A stretch of 6,434 bases of DNA from Gammaproteobacteria bacterium (GTDB lineage: Bacteria > Pseudomonadota > Gammaproteobacteria > GCA-001735895): contig JAASSH010000132.1 in assembly GCA_021767985.1 (NCBI GenBank), positions 1-6,434 of the forward strand. The letters are read 5' to 3'. Position numbers and translations under genes: made by a program. A model generated the notes under the pieces. The model had not been told where the DNA came from, did no database searches, and worked only from the letters and a program-made list of their open reading frames with translations. Below are positions 6,140 through 6,434 of this stretch, in pieces (position 1 is the stretch's first letter; every line of letters starts with the position of its first letter).

Positions 6140-6434
6140 TTCATCGCGCAGGTAGGCCGATTCGGCCAGAATCCAGGCGCGAAACGCAGCGACCTTGGCT
6201 ATGCGTGACTTGGCCGGCGACGTAACCAGGTGGTAGTTCATCTTAACCGGCAGACGAGTTGCAAATGGCTGCACCAGCCGCCCCGCCCTGATTTCCGGCT
6301 CCGCCATGACGTTCGCCAGCAGCGCCACACCCTGGCCGTCGAGAGCAGCCTGGAACAGTAAATCGGACTGGTTGAAATAAATGCCGTGGTCCGCGTCGAT
6401 TTGCTCGGCCTCTACCACCTTGAGCCACATCGCC
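6125..6434 (-). CDS. LysR-type transcriptional regulator, GcvA-like, C-terminal part
   Basis: The 103 visible codons end at TGA (6127-6125) and remain open to the right edge; the methionine codon at 6430-6428 is internal, not the start. The fragment is the second half of the LysR effector-binding domain: a Gly-containing segment with an N/S-rich turn (HGIYFNQSDLLFQAALDGQG), GVALLANVMAEPEIRAGRLV, then PF, a strand YHLVTSP, and the closing helix VAAFRAWILAES. This order is typical of GcvA-like LysR proteins. The DNA-binding N-terminus and the promoter lie outside the window. It converges on the transporter gene and overlaps its last 15 bp. LysR regulators usually control a divergent neighbour, so its target is more likely the gene beyond it or its own promoter than the pump, though this cannot be excluded. 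Confidence 0.88.
   Translation of the reverse strand, partial: AMWLKVVEAEQIDADHGIYFNQSDLLFQAALDGQGVALLANVMAEPEIRAGRLVQPFATRLPVKMNYHLVTSPAKSRIAKVAAFRAWILAESAYLRDESDQA

Noticed and set aside
5740..6225. A 161-codon plus-strand frame overlapping the transporter 3' end and the LysR gene
   Set aside because: It is out of frame with the transporter, low in hydrophobic residues and without motifs; both strands are already explained by better genes.

Overview
The window reads as chromosomal sequence from a moderately GC-rich proteobacterium, most likely a gammaproteobacterium. This is inferred from gene style and protein families: a MexHI-like RND efflux pair, a GcvA-like LysR regulator and GAC/CTG-rich codons. 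No rRNA, tRNA, mobile element or CRISPR signal was seen, and no species can be named.

Layout, left to right. (1) A minus-strand aconitase X (AcnX/DUF521) gene runs off the left edge, with 281 N-terminal codons present and an apparent GTG start at 843-841. (2) A 71-bp divergent intergenic region follows, then a plus-strand class I SAM-dependent methyltransferase at 915-1553, resembling the METTL27/WBSCR27 type. (3) A gap of about 340 bp has no convincing gene. It contains several inverted repeats in its first half, and an AT-rich second half with perfect dyads and -10-like elements that probably control the next genes. (4) A two-gene efflux operon follows: a membrane-anchored periplasmic adaptor (1895-3061) and, 6 bp later, a full-length 1023-residue HAE1-type RND transporter (3068-6139). 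(5) The C-terminal part of a GcvA-like LysR regulator enters from the right on the minus strand. Its stop codon overlaps the 3' end of the transporter gene by 15 bp.

How the genes fit together. The adaptor and transporter should form the inner-membrane and periplasmic parts of a proton-driven tripartite exporter. No outer-membrane channel gene is present, so the pump either uses a TolC-like protein encoded elsewhere or one outside the window. The AcnX gene (a hydro-lyase family acting on hydroxyproline or mevalonate-type substrates in characterised members) and the methyltransferase have no clear functional link to the pump. I see no strong evidence for a new multi-gene system. The most worthwhile leads are the dyad-rich control region ahead of the pump, its ambiguous start with a possible six-codon upstream ORF, and the structured spacer after the methyltransferase.
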